Shown here: piece by piece, positions 46,415-58,749 of the stretch
How the letters are laid out: the number at the start of each line of letters is the position of its first letter
How positions within the stretch are numbered: the stretch's first letter is position 1
Origin: Aquilaria yunnanensis
Taxonomy: Eukaryota; Streptophyta; Magnoliopsida; Malvales; Thymelaeaceae
DNA length: 64,000 nucleotides
Direction: 5' to 3'
Assembly (NCBI GenBank): GCA_039654915.1
Contig: CM077597.1
Span: forward strand, 57,564,001-57,628,000
The notes under the pieces: generated by a model
What the model was told of the DNA's origin: nothing
Database searches by the model: none
What the model saw: only the letters and a program-made list of their open reading frames with translations
Made by a program: the position numbers and the translations under genes

Positions 46415-46740
46415 CAAGCAAAGCTAGCACAACACACTAGCAAACTCAAGCTACTATAACTCAGGCCGAATATCCTTTCCTGAAAAACAAATTTATGGGC
46501 AATGATTACAATACTCAATAGAGTTCACCATTATTACCAACTCATTGAAGAGTTTATTTAGTTAAGCCGAGTGTATAACTCAAGGCTTAACCTCCTCAAG
46601 CTCATATTAATGTGCAAAATAAGTCACAAAGACAACAAAACCACAACATATATAAATACATACTAGCAAGTCTGAGACATATAGGCAATAATAATAAGTA
46701 AATGGTTAGCAAGCACAAAGAATCACTCAAGCACACAATG
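46415..46740. repeat. Middle segment of solo LTR R1
   Basis: Aligns with R2 61743-62065. It lies between the right end of Tat-B and the left end of S2. No gene is seen. Confidence 0.85.
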
Positions 46741-47648
46741 TGTTAGTGTTGTGCCCAAAAAGCCAATCATGAGATGATTGTATTTTTGCACATTGAGTCA
46801 TGATATTTTATTGAGGCATTAATCCAGCAATTATGTTTGTTTTTTCATTTTTGCGTAATGTAATAAACATAATTGTAACCCTAGAATAATGATATTCTTA
46901 AACGTCCCTAGTCTAGTATTATTGTGGAGCAGGTTGCAATAATACATAACGACTAGCATATGTGGAGACTAATATGAGATATGTAGTCTACATATGGGTA
47001 CAAGTTGGAGAACTTGTGTACTGGACCGACCCACCATGAGAACACTTCATGGATCATTATATGAGTGTCATAAGTGATTCTCATAATGATCATGGTATAT
47101 GTAGTCCTTCAACCTAAGATCATCAAGGTTCCCTACATGTGAGTCACATACTTTGATATTTTCCTTTGTTGCTCGTAACTGAGTGGACTTGAAGGAGGTC
47201 ATTGGGTATGTCACATATCATGTGGAGGGATTTGTATGATCAAGATGGGATTTGTCCCTCCTATATAACGGGAGGGATATCTTCGGGCCCCTTGATAGAG
47301 TGAGACTTAGAAAATGCATGGCCATGCTCGGATGAGTTGATATACGATATCAATGTCATCAGTTTAAGTTAGTCTACTGAGGAATCGAGAAACCAAAGAT
47401 TGGGCTATACGAGAGTGACACATTCCATGTCTCGTGCTTAGTCTTGATATCTTGGACAAAGGGACAATGGCATATATCGATGATGATCATAAAGGTTTAG
47501 TAGAATCATCGACAATCTTGTCACTTGGGTAGCAATGTTGTGTTGCTAGACACCGGTCATTGCTTATGATTATAAATGTGATTTATGATCATTGCCAACG
47601 TGGTAAGAGCCTATTGGGTGGCACACATAGAGCTATTTGGATCATTAG

Positions 47649-48528
47649 TGATAGCCAAAGGCTATCGCCTCTATCTGGCCGAACTCCCTGCCACAAGAAT
47701 GGCCAGAAGAGACTGGCGCTACCCGAGTAAAGGTGAGATCATACACCTCGGGAGATAGCCGAAGAGCTCCGAGCCCGGCACTCCAGGAAACTTGAGGATA
47801 CTACTAGCCCCCCGAGGTTGCAAACAGATCGCCTTCGGAAAAGAGGCACCAGCTATTGCGGGCCGAACATGATCTCCCCAAAGGCAGAACTCCCTGAAGA
47901 TGGGATCCCCCGAACAGGGTGCGTGTTTCCCGAAGAGGCACCATCCGTACCGAAGGACGACCTCGCCCAGGGACCTCGGGAGTACGGCAGGAGCATTTAA
48001 GAAGGCATTTAAGGAAGCCTCTGACACGTCATTTCACAGACGTCATAAAGCCGCCTCAATAGGCGCTCTGGCACGCCGACGCCATCAAAATCACATCTTG
48101 GCCCATGTCAGCACAAGGCTCAAGGCGACCTGCTACCAGCTATCTGTCCCCTACGCCCAGAAACTCAGGGAACATCCGACCGAACATGTGTCGTGATCTG
48201 AACGGGCTAGGTACTCTTATAAATACCAGGAAATAAATACTTGGCAGGAGGTTGGTGGGCAAAAAGATCTGACTCCCAGACTCTGAGAAAATCACCAGGC
48301 AAGACTCTTCAGCCCCTTTGTGCTATCTCCTCTGCCTTTTTCTCAGCCACCACTGACTTGGGCGTCGGAGGCTCCCCCCCCGGAAACACATTCCGGGGGT
48401 CTCCTAACCCACTTTTTCTGAGCATCTCAGGTACTCTCCCTTGGACGCACCATCCTCCAGGCGTTCTTCCTCCTAGAAGTGTCTCCAACAGTCACCATGA
48501 CTCTAAACGATGAGGCCCATGGCCATCA
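47649..48528 (+). repeat. 5' LTR of Tat-D
   Basis: 880 bp, TGATAGCC..CCATCA. The first 20 bp contain GATAGCCAAAGGCTATC, a 7-bp stem with a 3-nt loop. A TATA box (TATAAATA) lies at 48218-48225, about 280 bp before the gag ATG at 48497, which is itself 32 bp inside the LTR end. Confidence 0.95.
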
Positions 48529-51500
48529 TTTGGCGCCGTCTGTGCGAACCCGCTCTGAGATCACCGTCGTTGAAACTCGGCGTTCTAAGGACAAGGGACT
48601 CCCAAGGTCCCCGTCCGCGCCTGAGACACAACCGGCTGCTGAGCAAACACTCCCAGGGACTTCTGCGCCCGAGGAAGACCGCCCTCTGGTGATCACCATG
48701 AGCTTCCTGAGGGACTTTCAGCGTTCGGTCGTGTCTAAGATGACACAGCAGATCGACTGAAGGTGGCCACAGCAAACGCAAGCCCAGAGGCCTCCCTCAC
48801 CAACACGCCCTCGGGAGAGAAGCCCCAAGTCTACTCATCGTAGTTCGGGAAGCGGAGACCAGCGCGAAGAATCCTCCACAGAAAATATACCCCTCGGGAA
48901 ACTGCCTGTGGGACAAACTGGGTCCAAACGACCGAAAGTCTCACGGCGAAGGAGTTCGTCGCCTGAGGTGAGGTCCGTATCCCCTCAGTGCCGAACTCGC
49001 TCCCCGAAGAGGCACCGATGATCTCCCTTCCCTGAAGAAGGGCCTAGTGCCACCGTGCTTATGGAGAGGATATTAGCACGGCTAGATAGGGTGGAGAAAC
49101 AAATGGCCAGAAAACCCGTTTGGGACAGGCTCACGGGAGCCTTCTGCGTAGATGGGTCCCCATTCACCCGGACCGTGGCCGAGGCAGCCATGCCAGGTGA
49201 GTTCAGAGTACTTCGGTTGGAGATTTATGATGGTCGTACCGATCCACAGGCCCATCTAACGAAGTACAGACGTAGCATGATAATGCACGGTGCTGATGAC
49301 GCTACCATGTGTAAGTGCTTCGAAGTCACCCTCACAGGGCCAGCAACTGCATGGTACAATTCATTGCCTTCAGGGACCATCATTGAGTTCCAGGAGTTGT
49401 CCACGGCCTTCACGCAGCAATTCATTGGGAGTCGACCTACTGCGAAGATGCCTGTCCAGATGTTCGACATAGAGCAGAGGAACGGAGAAACCATCCGAGA
49501 CTATGTCGAAAGATTCAACAGGGAAGCTCTTAGCGTCCCCGACTTTCGGCCCGAAGTCTGCATTCTTGCCATGACACGGGGCCTTCGGAGAGACTCACAG
49601 CTGTTCTAAGAGTTCTCAAAGGACCCCCCGGAGACCCTCGGAGAATTTTACCGAAGGGCAGAACAACACATGACCGCCGAGGAACTAAGAATGGCTGGGC
49701 CGAAGTCCGATCACCACCGTGCCGAAGGGTCCAATCAACAAGCTCGGCATCCGACCGAACAGGCAGGACGACCTCGGAGGATGCGTGGAAGGAAACCCCA
49801 AAGTTTCACACCACTGAGCACTACACAGACCAACATCCTCATGGTGCTGGAAAGGCAAGGAACGCAGATTCGGCGACCAAGGGCCATGACCGCCGATAAT
49901 AAGAAGAATGCAAAGAAGTTCTGCCAGTTTCATCGCGACCACGGACATGACACCGAAGACTGCTTCCAGCTGAAGAAGTACATAGAGTCGCTGATAAAGC
50001 AGGGCCAACTTCGGAAATACCTGCGGATTCCATCCCCGAAAGGCAGAAAAATAGAGGAAGAAAGGGCCGAAGATGAGGGCTATGACTCCGACAGGCGGAG
50101 AAACCGAAGTCCAAAAAGGTGCCCTCCACCTCCGACAGGGGTTATCCAAACAATCACCACGGGGCTCCCATCCTCGGAAAGAAAGCGGAAGGCCAGAGAA
50201 ATTGCAGTCATGGAATATCAAAATCCAACAAAGAAGCTGGCCCGCAAAGATGGATCCACCGTCGTCTTTCCCCACGACGATCCGCTGCTGATCATGGCGA
50301 GGATAGGGAACTGGGACGTCAAAAGGGTACTACTTGATGATGGATCAAATGCGGACGTCCTATTCTCGCACTTACTGCCGAGCTTGGGCATCTCCAGCAG
50401 CGAGCTTAAGCCAGTCACCTCACCAACCTTCGGGGTGGGACCATCCGAACTGCCCGTTCTCGGATGGATCGACCGCCCACTGATGATGAGAGGGACTTCG
50501 GTAGACGGAGCAGCTGAGTTGTACGCTTCCACAATGGCGAGGTTCATCGTCATGGACGTCCCATCCTCGTACAACGCCATCCTTGGAAGGCAGACACAGG
50601 GATACCTGCACATTCGCCCTGATGTGAAGTACTTGACTGTCACATTTGGCACCAAGGATGGAGATGCAGAGATCTTCATAGACCAGGCCGAGGTAAGAAA
50701 GGTGTTTGTGAAAGCACGAAAGGCCCCTGCGAGCAACTTCGCACAAACAATGGAGGCAAAGGCGTCAGAAAAAGGCAAAGAAGAAGATCTTGCAAAAGCG
50801 GAAATGGAAACAGTAGAACTTATCCCAGGACAATCTACCCGAATAGGGAAGAGCTTGGCCGAAGGTGAGAAGGAAAACCTTGTATCTTTTCTGCTGAAAA
50901 ATAAAGATCTGTTTGCCTACTCGCTGAAAGATATGCTAGGGGTAAACTCTGGCATAATGCAGCATAGCCTTAAAGTAAGCCTGAAAGCAAAACCTGTCCG
51001 GCAAAAGAAACGAAGCATCTCAGCCCACAAGAGCAACTTTGTCAAAACCGAGGTCCAACGTCTGTTAGACGCCAAAGTCATCAGGGAGGTGAAGTACCCC
51101 GAATGGTTAAGCAACGTGGTCATTGCCACAAAAGAAGGCAGCAGCAAACTCCGGATGTGCATCGACTTCAGAAACTTGAACGATGCTTGCCCGAAAGACT
51201 CATACCCTCTGCCGCCAATAGATCAACTGGTAGATTCAACTGCCGAATATGGGCGCCTAAGTTTCCTGGACGCCTTCAGTGGCTACCATCAAATAAGGAT
51301 GGACCCCGAAGATGAAGAAAAAACCGCCTTCATCACCGAGGGAGGAACATACTGCTATGTCAGGATGCCCTTCGGGCTCAAAAATGCAGGAGCCACCTAC
51401 CAAAGGTTGATGAACAGGGTCTTTAAAGACCAAATGGGGAGAAACATGGAGGTATATGTTGGTGATATGATAGTCAAGAGCAAGCTGCCGAGCTATCACG

Positions 51501-53995
51501 TTGTAGATCTAGAGGAAACCTTCCAAAAGCTCAGAGCCTTCGGGATTCGGCTCAATCCTGAAAAGTGCATCTTCGGGGTAACCTCGGGAAAATTCCTTGG
51601 ATACATGGTATCCGAAAGAGGCATTGATGCTAAGCCCGAGAAGATCAAAGCGCTGCTTGAGATCCGAACTCATGCCACACTCAAAGACGTGCAGAGGCTC
51701 ACCGCAAGAATAACCTCCCTGAGCAGATTCATTTCCAGGTACGGAGATAGGTGTCGACCTTTCTTCAAAGTCCTCACAAAGGCAGCAAAAATGGAAGGCG
51801 ACCTCGGAAGGAATGATCACCCCTGGGGTGAAGATTGCCAAAAGGCCTGGGAAGAACTCAAAGTCTACCTGGCTAGCCTGCCGACTTTGCGACAACCTCG
51901 GGAGGGAGAACCCCTCGTTTTGTACCTCGCCGTCACGGAGAAAGCTGTAAGCTCGGTCCTCGTGAAAGAAGAAGGGCCAAAGCAATGGCCAGTCTATTAC
52001 GTCAGCAAATCCCTGCATGGCGCCGAAGTCAGGTACCCTCTGCTTCAAAAAGCTATATATGCCTTAGTGCTTGCAGGGAGAAGGCTGCGACCATACTTTC
52101 AGGCTCACCCCATCATCGTCCGAAGTAGTCTACCGCTACGGGATGTTATGAAGAAAGTTGATCATTCGGGAAGGCTCTCCAAATGGTGCATAGAGCTTGG
52201 CAAACACGAAATCATATATGAACCTCAGAAGGCCATAAAAGCTCAAGCACTGGCAGACTTTATCGCCGAAGTACCCACCACTAAGGAAAGCCATATGGAT
52301 CCGAATGGAGGTGATCCAGAGTGGACCTTACATGTTGACGGAGCCTCGGGATCCAAACACCAGGGAGCTGGAGTAATTATCAGAGGACCCGAAGGCCTAG
52401 AGGTAAAGAAGGCTATTAAGTTCAGCTTCAGCGTCACTAACAATGTGGCAGAGTATGAAGCCCTCATAGCGGGATTACGCTTGGCCAGAAGGATTGGCGT
52501 GAGAAACTTAAAGGCTCACAGCGATTCCCAGCTGGTAGTTCGGCAGACGGCAGGAGATTATGGGGTGAGGGACCCAATCTTGGCAAAATACCACGAACTG
52601 GTAGCAAAGCTCATCCAAGAGTTTGACGCCATACGGATCAAAAACGTACCTCGGCGGAATAACACAGAGGCAGATTGCTTGGCGAAGTCAAAAACATACA
52701 CCGAGGTGCTAGATCACCCGAGCATCTCAGTGCTGAGCATAGCGACCTCGGGAAAGGGATGGAAAGATCCCATAAAAAGATACCTCGTAGAAAATGTACT
52801 CCCCGAAGACCCCGGCGACGCTGCAAAACTGCGAAGACGCTCAGGCCGATTCTTCCTGATTGGTGAAGAATTATACCGACAGGGATATGCAAACCCGCTG
52901 TAAAGATGCGTGGATGAAGAGGATACTGAAATGGCCCTTGAAGAGGTCCACGAAGGCATGTGTGGTTCACATATTGGAACTGATGCCCTTGCGGCGGTGA
53001 TACTTCGCCAAGGATACTTCTGGCCTACCCTGAGAAAGGATGCAAGGCAGTTCGTCCGAAAATGTGGTAGTTGCCAGAAACACGCGAACATCCAGAGGGC
53101 ACCCTCGGAAATGGTATCCTCAGCTGACTATCCTTGGCCCTTCGCAGTCTGGGGCATAGACCTTATTGGGCCACTCCCCTCAGCGCCCGGAGGCGTGAAA
53201 TTCTGCGTGGTAGCTATGGACTATTTCTCCAAATGGGTCGAGGCAGAACCATTAGCAACTATCTCAGCAAAAGAAGTGCAAAAGTTTGTATGGAAAAACG
53301 TAGTATGCAGATTCGGCATACCGAGGGTACTAGTGGCTGATAATGGATCCCAATTCATAGACAAAGGATTCCAGGAATTTATCAGCAACCTAGGAGTAAA
53401 AATGCACGTCGCCCCAGTAGCTCACCCCCTAAGCAACGGGCAGGTGGAAGTATCTAACAGGACCATAAAAGAGGGCCTGAAAAAGAGGCTGGGGGAAGCA
53501 AAAGGGAAATGGCCAGGAGAACTCCAAAGCGTATTATGGAGTTACCGAATGATGCCCCGAAGAGCCACAGGGGAGACTCCGTTCTCACTCGTCTTCGGTA
53601 CAGAGGCTATTATCCCAATAGAGATAGTTCAACCTTCAGTACGGGTGCAAATATTTGATGAAGGTGGAAACGACCTCGGCCTAAGAACGAAGCTCGACCT
53701 CGTTGGCGAACACGGAGAAATAGTCGAGCTGAGGAGAAAAGCTTTTCAGCAAAGAGTGGCCGCGGCTATAAACTTACGGGCCAGGCCGAAAGAAATCAAG
53801 AAAGGAGACCTCGTTCTCAGAAAGGCTGACTTCGCACCCCGAAGGCCGTCCCACGGAGTACTTCGCGCAAACTGGGAAGGACCATATGTGGTTCTTGTCG
53901 AAGTACGAAAAGGCGTGTACAAGCTTGGCAACGCCGAAGGCGTAGAATTGAAAAACACTTGGCACTCAGACACCTTGAAAAAATTCTACGCCTAA
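48497..53995 (+). pseudogene. gag-pol: Tat-D gag-pol, one 1833-codon frame with four stops and a dead RT
   Basis: One frame from the LTR-located ATG to TAA (53993-53995), interrupted by TGA 48758-48760, TGA 49019-49021, TAA 49607-49609 and TAA 52901-52903. Gag capsid spans about 49050-49700; zinc motif CX2HX4HX4C 49922-49963; protease D-D-G-S 50336-50347; the RT catalytic motif reads YVGD, because the first Asp codon is GGT (51461-51463); second RNase H with its first Asp at 52337-52339; integrase zinc residues at 52949, 52968, 53063 and 53072; catalytic D 53159, D 53339 and E 53447. The longest open run is 49610-52900. The changed YVDD alone would abolish polymerase activity. Confidence 0.95.
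48529..48550 (+). other. Primer-binding site of Tat-D
   Basis: TTTGGCGCCGTCTGTGCGAA begins directly after the LTR. The C where Tat-B has G is probably a mutation. The tRNA is not identified. The site is within the gag frame. Confidence 0.7.
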
Positions 53996-54652
53996 GGTTG
54001 AGCAGATGAATCGCGTTGTACGAAAAATATTCTAAGTACAGAAGTATCTTGAGAAAATTTCTTAAGTGCAGAATTGTACAAAATTCCGCGAAGATGCTCA
54101 CCACAAGCGCGGATATGGCTTTCCGAAGTCCCTTGAGCCATCATGCTCGGGAAAGATGGAAAAATCTCCCAGCAGTACTCGCCGAAATAAGCGTAGAGAC
54201 AGTTTTCCGAAGTCCCTTGAGCCGTCACGCTCGGGAAAAACGGAAAACAGAAAAAACTCTCGAAAGATTTCCTAAGTCTCTTGAGCAAACATGCTCGGGA
54301 CGGAAGGAAAAGAAGGAAAATTTTGACTAAGTGTTTTTCGAAGTCCCTCGAGCAAACGTGTTCGGGACAAAATGGAAATGCGAAACCTGCAAAAAGACTT
54401 AGTCAAATTTTACAGACCTTCCAAAAAGCCTCCAGAGCGAATAGGCTCGGCCAAGAGAAGGTAATAAAGTTTCTTTGATCGCAGGTTTTCCGAAGTCTCT
54501 TGAGCAAATGCATTCGGGGCAATGGAAATAAAGAAACTTGCGAAATGACTTAGCCAAAAACTATTCATTAAAGAGTAAGATGCTTTACAATGAAGAAGTG
54601 CCCGAAGAAGGAGCACAAAATTGAAGGGAAGGAAAAGGGGCCCTAAAATAGC
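53996..54652. repeat. Hairpin-repeat spacer of Tat-D
   Basis: Six units near 54119, 54201, 54267, 54335, 54419 and 54485 share TCCGAAGTCCCTTGAGC, a 6-nt loop and GCTCGGGA. They sit between the stop codons of the two converging genes (53995 and 54653). No gene is seen. Confidence 0.8.
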
Positions 54653-57081
54653 CTAAGGGTTCGCAGCATCCCGAGAGCCACTTGCTTGCCCACCCTTTTC
54701 CACCACCTTCGGCGCTGGAATTGAAGAAGGAAGGTTCAAATGTTCGACCTTGGACCATTCCCACCGAGGTCCCTCAGGAATGTTTAGAGCCTCTAGAAAA
54801 GAGAGGTCCAGATCTGGGAACCTCTGGAGGACTTGGTGCTGAGCAAGGCAGAAGCCGTCCTGAAAAGTGACCTTGGCCATTTGATCAGACTTGCTCTTTT
54901 CAAGATCAAGGTCGTCAAGCTCGTCCTTCAAATCCGCGATCTCCTCCTCCTGCGCCTTTATCTGCTTCTTCCCTTTCGGATCCTTCTTCAACGACTTGAC
55001 CTCGGCTGCAAGGATGTTTTTGTCAGCTGTCAGCGCCAGTATGAGCTTGTCAGAATCTGACTTCTCCTTTAGGAGCTCCTCATTGGCGGCTAGCATTCCG
55101 TTTATCTACTCGCCGAGGTCAGCAACCTTCCGGGAGGAATCCTTCTCAAGTTCTTCTTTCTCCTTCCGGAACTCCTCCCGAAGGGCGGCAACTTCTTCCT
55201 TCACAGCATGTGACAACTGCTGGTTCTCGGTGATCAATGCCAAGCGAGTGGCCTTCGCCTTCTCTAAGGCCTCTAAGGCCGAAGCTCGGAACTTCACCTG
55301 CCTGGCCACCCGAACTCGGAGAAAGCCGGCGTATCCCAGCAGCTGCAAAAAGATGAACGCAAGGCTAGTAAGAGCCAGGCACTCAGGAAAAAATTGAAGG
55401 GAAAAAGGTGTGAAGAATATACCTGAGCAGCATGCTCGGTGACTTTGGCGGCAAGGGTGTCATCATCCGGATGGGCCGCCGCAATAGCCTTGGAGGAGGC
55501 CTCTGTAAGCACCCCCTTCGAAATTTGCTTCGCCATTTCTGGACAGTCCTCGGAGTACAAGTTTATGTCCTCCGTGAATGTCCAGAAAGGCTCTTTGGGA
55601 ACCTTCCCTTGCGGGAATTTGGCATCGCGAAGGGCCCGCGCCTTCGCGTGTTCGGCCACCCAGTTCGGGGTAAGTAACTCCCCTGCACGGCGAAAACGAG
55701 AAGTGGGTCAGAGACAAAGGAAAATTTAGAAAAACAAAAAGAAGCATACTTGTCCTGAAAGCAACTAACCTGGAGGGACCTCGACAACGACGTCCTCGGA
55801 GTCCTCAGCCTCCTCGGACGAAATGCCCTTACCCTTCTGCCTGCGCCGCTCCTCGGCAGAAGGTGCCTCCACCATGGCATCCAGAAGGACTTGCGACAGG
55901 GTAGGACTTTGGGGAGGGACGTCGGTATGAGGGACGTCGGCGGCGGCAGGAACCTCGGCCGAAGGATCGGGCAGCGAAGCGACAGCGGCCTCAGCGTCCT
56001 CGCTTTCCTCCCCAATACTTTCCAAAGGGGAGGAAAAAACAGTCTTCTTCGCCCGTTTAGCCGAAGGACCAGCACCGACAGACTTCCGCCTTCGGGAAGT
56101 TGCCTTCTTTGTCTGCTCCCCCTTCTCCACTTGGCCGGAGAAAAGAGACTTGTAATAGGCGGCAGTCCCGTCGCCCATCTCTGAAAAAGAAGAGAAATAT
56201 CAGCGTAAGTCCGAAGAAGAAAACAGCAAGGGAGTAGAAGACAACTCACTTTCGACAAGCGTTTCGAAAGAAATTTCCTCCTTAAGAAGCTTGACCAACC
56301 AGGAATCCTTCCCGGCGATGGCAGGAGCTGGCATCTTGAGGTCAGTCTCGTGCTCCTTCACCACCTTTAGCTCCCGAAGGACCTCTTCGGTCATCAACTT
56401 CCAATTGATAAGAAAAGGGTAAAGGGCACGCGGAGCGACCTCGGGAGTCCAGTCAGAGACAGCCCGAATGCGGGTGTCGAAATCCGTGAACACGGGAGCC
56501 AACTCTGGAGTCAGCAGCATCCTCGGATCAACGATGTCCACATTCAGTATTCCCTGAGCCCATTTGGTCGGGACGTACGACCAGGCCTCATCCATCTTCA
56601 GGAAGAAGAACTTCTCTTGCCACCCCCGCCAGCTGTCCTTAGTGGCGAAGGTGAACATGAATTTTTTGCTCCCGGATCCCCAAGGTAGCGTGAAATAGAA
56701 GCCACCCTTTGGGACCACAGAGAGCTTGTAGTACTGCATGAAGATTATAAAATGGGGTTCTATCCCGAACACGCCACACATGCAGAGGTAGGCGTTAAAA
56801 TAGCAGAACGAGTTCGGGGGAAGCTGGTTCACAGCAATGCCATGAAATTGGCAGAACTCGCAAACCATCTTCGGGGTAGGATACCGAAGACCGGCCTTCA
56901 GCTGGGCTCAAAAAACGGTAACCTCGTTTCTGTGGTTTGAAAAAGCATAATGGCTAGAACGAGGCAGCCTAGTAATGGCGTAAGAGGGAAGAAAGAACTT
57001 TTTCTTCCACCTCTCTAACTTTGCAGGGGTGGTGCAACAAGGATGGGCTAAAAGAGGCTACTAGCTCTCAGGGATAGGCAT
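54653..57081 (-). pseudogene. Tat-D opposite-strand gene, four exons totalling 731 codons, with nonsense codons
   Basis: On the minus strand: exon 1 57081-56250 (832 nt), intron 56249-56181, exon 2 56180-55770 (411), intron 55769-55683, exon 3 55682-55423 (260), intron 55422-55343, exon 4 55342-54653 (690). All introns (69, 87 and 80 bp) are GT..AG, the phases are 1, 1 and 0, and the total is exactly divisible by three. The product would have a ~280-residue N-terminal domain (CEFCQFHGIAVNQ, DSWRGWQEKFF), an acidic linker (EERRRQKGK), the block PNWVAEHAKARALRD to CPEMAKQISKG, a long coiled coil and a C-terminal FPDLDLSFLE block. Stops early in exon 1 (two TAG near 57060 and a TGA near 56908) and TAG in exon 4 near 55104 inactivate it. 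Function is unknown. Confidence 0.8.
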
Positions 57082-57855
57082 TGTAGACATGAAAGTGAGT
57101 TTGGAAAAGACAAGAAAACAGTTTCCAGAAAAAACTCCAAAGAACAGAGAGATCAAAACACTCTGGAAAACAAAAACCCACCAAAAGATTTGCCAAAGTC
57201 TGAGCACGCCGTCGCGAAAGTTGGCTGGAAAAAGCTCTGATTAAGGCAGCTCCGCCACAGAAAGCAAGAAAGTTCAAGAACAGGGGCAAAGCAGACAGAA
57301 GAGCAGAAGAAAAAGAAAAAGGAACTTATGATGGAACGAGCCATTTATAGGCCAGAGGTGGGTAACCGAAACGTCGTCATGAGTACCCTCTGGAGGCGAA
57401 CCGTCGCCGTAACTGCCCTCTGCACCTGAAAAGGCACGCCCTCTATAACCGACGCAACTTTCCTCCAATGGCAAAGCGCCATGTGTCAGCCGCCGCGCCA
57501 AAACGGGGACACGTCTCCTGACATCACTAGGAAAAAGGGAGCACGTCTTCTGACATCCCTAAAAAGCTGGAACGTGTCGCTCAGACTGACACGCTTGGCC
57601 ATCAGACCTGCAGAAACAAAGAGCAGGCCACCTCGAGGACACCAAGAGACAGGCTATGGCCAAACAGCCCATGACCTTCGGGCAAGAGGTGTATCTTCGG
57701 CACAGGCTCCGCCTCGAAGACACCAAAGAACAGGCCAAGGCCGAACAGCCCTTTGGGCAGAAGGTGCATCCTCGGAATAGGTTAAGCTTCCTAAGAGACT
57801 CCCAAGAACAACCTTGGAAAGAGATGCAAAACCGAAGTCTTCACTTCGGCTTTCC
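57082..57855 (-). promoter_or_regulatory. Promoter region of the Tat-D opposite-strand gene
   Basis: No coding sequence. Read on the minus strand it has the diverged ~70-bp repeats (about 57635-57790), the conserved block with GGCGACGGTTCGCC and TGACGACG, and a TATA box (TATAAAT, complement of 57343-57349) 268 bp before the ATG. The order and spacing match Tat-B and Tat-E. Confidence 0.7.
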
Positions 57856-57868
57856 AAAGGGGGGCATG
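57856..57868 (+). other. Polypurine tract of Tat-D
   Basis: AAAGGGGGGCATG abuts the 3' LTR. The same tract occurs in Tat-A, Tat-B and Tat-E. Confidence 0.85.
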
Positions 57869-58749
57869 TGATAGCCAAAGGCTATCGCCTCTATCTGGCC
57901 AAACTCCCTGCCACAAGAATGGCCAGAAGAGACTGGCGCTACCCGAGTAAAGGTGAGATCATACACCTCGGGAGATAGCCGAAGAGCTCCGAGCCCGGCA
58001 CGCCAGGAAACTTGAAGATACTACTAGCCCCTCGAGGTTGCAAACAGATCGCCTTCGGAAAAGAGGCATCAGCTATTGCGGGCCGAACATGATCTCCCCG
58101 AAGGCAGAACTCCCTGAAGATGGGATCCCCCGAACAGGGTGCGTGTTTCCCGAAGAGGCACCGTCCGTACCAAAGGACGACCTCACCCAGGGACCTTGGG
58201 AGTACGGCAGGAGCATTTAAGGAAGCATTTAAGGAAGCCTCTGACACGTCCTTTCACAGACGTCATAAAGCCGCCTCAATAGGCGCTCTGGCACGCTGAC
58301 GCCATCAAAATCACATCATGGCCCATCTCAGCACAAGGCTCAAGGCAACCTGCTACCAGCTATCTGTCCCCTACGCCCAGAAACTCAGGGAACATCCGAC
58401 CGAACACGTGTCGTGATCTGAACGGGCTAGGTACTCCTATAAATACCAGGAAATAAATACTTGGCAGGAGGTTGGTGGGCAAAAAGGTCTGACTCCTAGA
58501 CTCTGAGAAAATCACCAAGCAAGACTCTTCAGCCCCTTTGTGCTATCTCCTCTGCCTTTTCCTCAGCCACCACTGACTTGGGCGTCGGAGGCTCCCCCCC
58601 CTGGAAACACATTCCGGGGGCCTCCTAACCCACTTTTTCTGAGCATCTCATGTACTCTCCCTTGGGCGCACCATCCTCCAGGCGTTCTTCCTCCTAGAAG
58701 TCTCTCCAACAGTCACCATGACTCTGAACGATGAGGCCCATGGCCATCA
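57869..58749 (+). repeat. 3' LTR of Tat-D
   Basis: 881 bp, about 30 differences from the 5' LTR. It keeps ACACGTGTC (near 58405) and TATAAATA (58438-58445). The G-box core is mutated in the 5' copy (ACATGTGTC). Confidence 0.95.

Larger units (their letters stand above)
47649..58749 (+). mobile_element. Tat-D: complete Tat-lineage element (11,101 bp) without later insertions
   Basis: The reference copy in this window. 5' LTR 47649-48528, primer site, gag-pol 48497-53995, hairpin spacer, opposite-strand gene (57081 to 54653), promoter region, polypurine tract 57856-57868, 3' LTR 57869-58749. The target duplication ATTAG is perfect (47644-47648, 58750-58754). I count about 30 LTR differences by eye (near 3.5%). 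It contains no foreign insert, which makes it the best template for the family layout. Confidence 0.95.
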
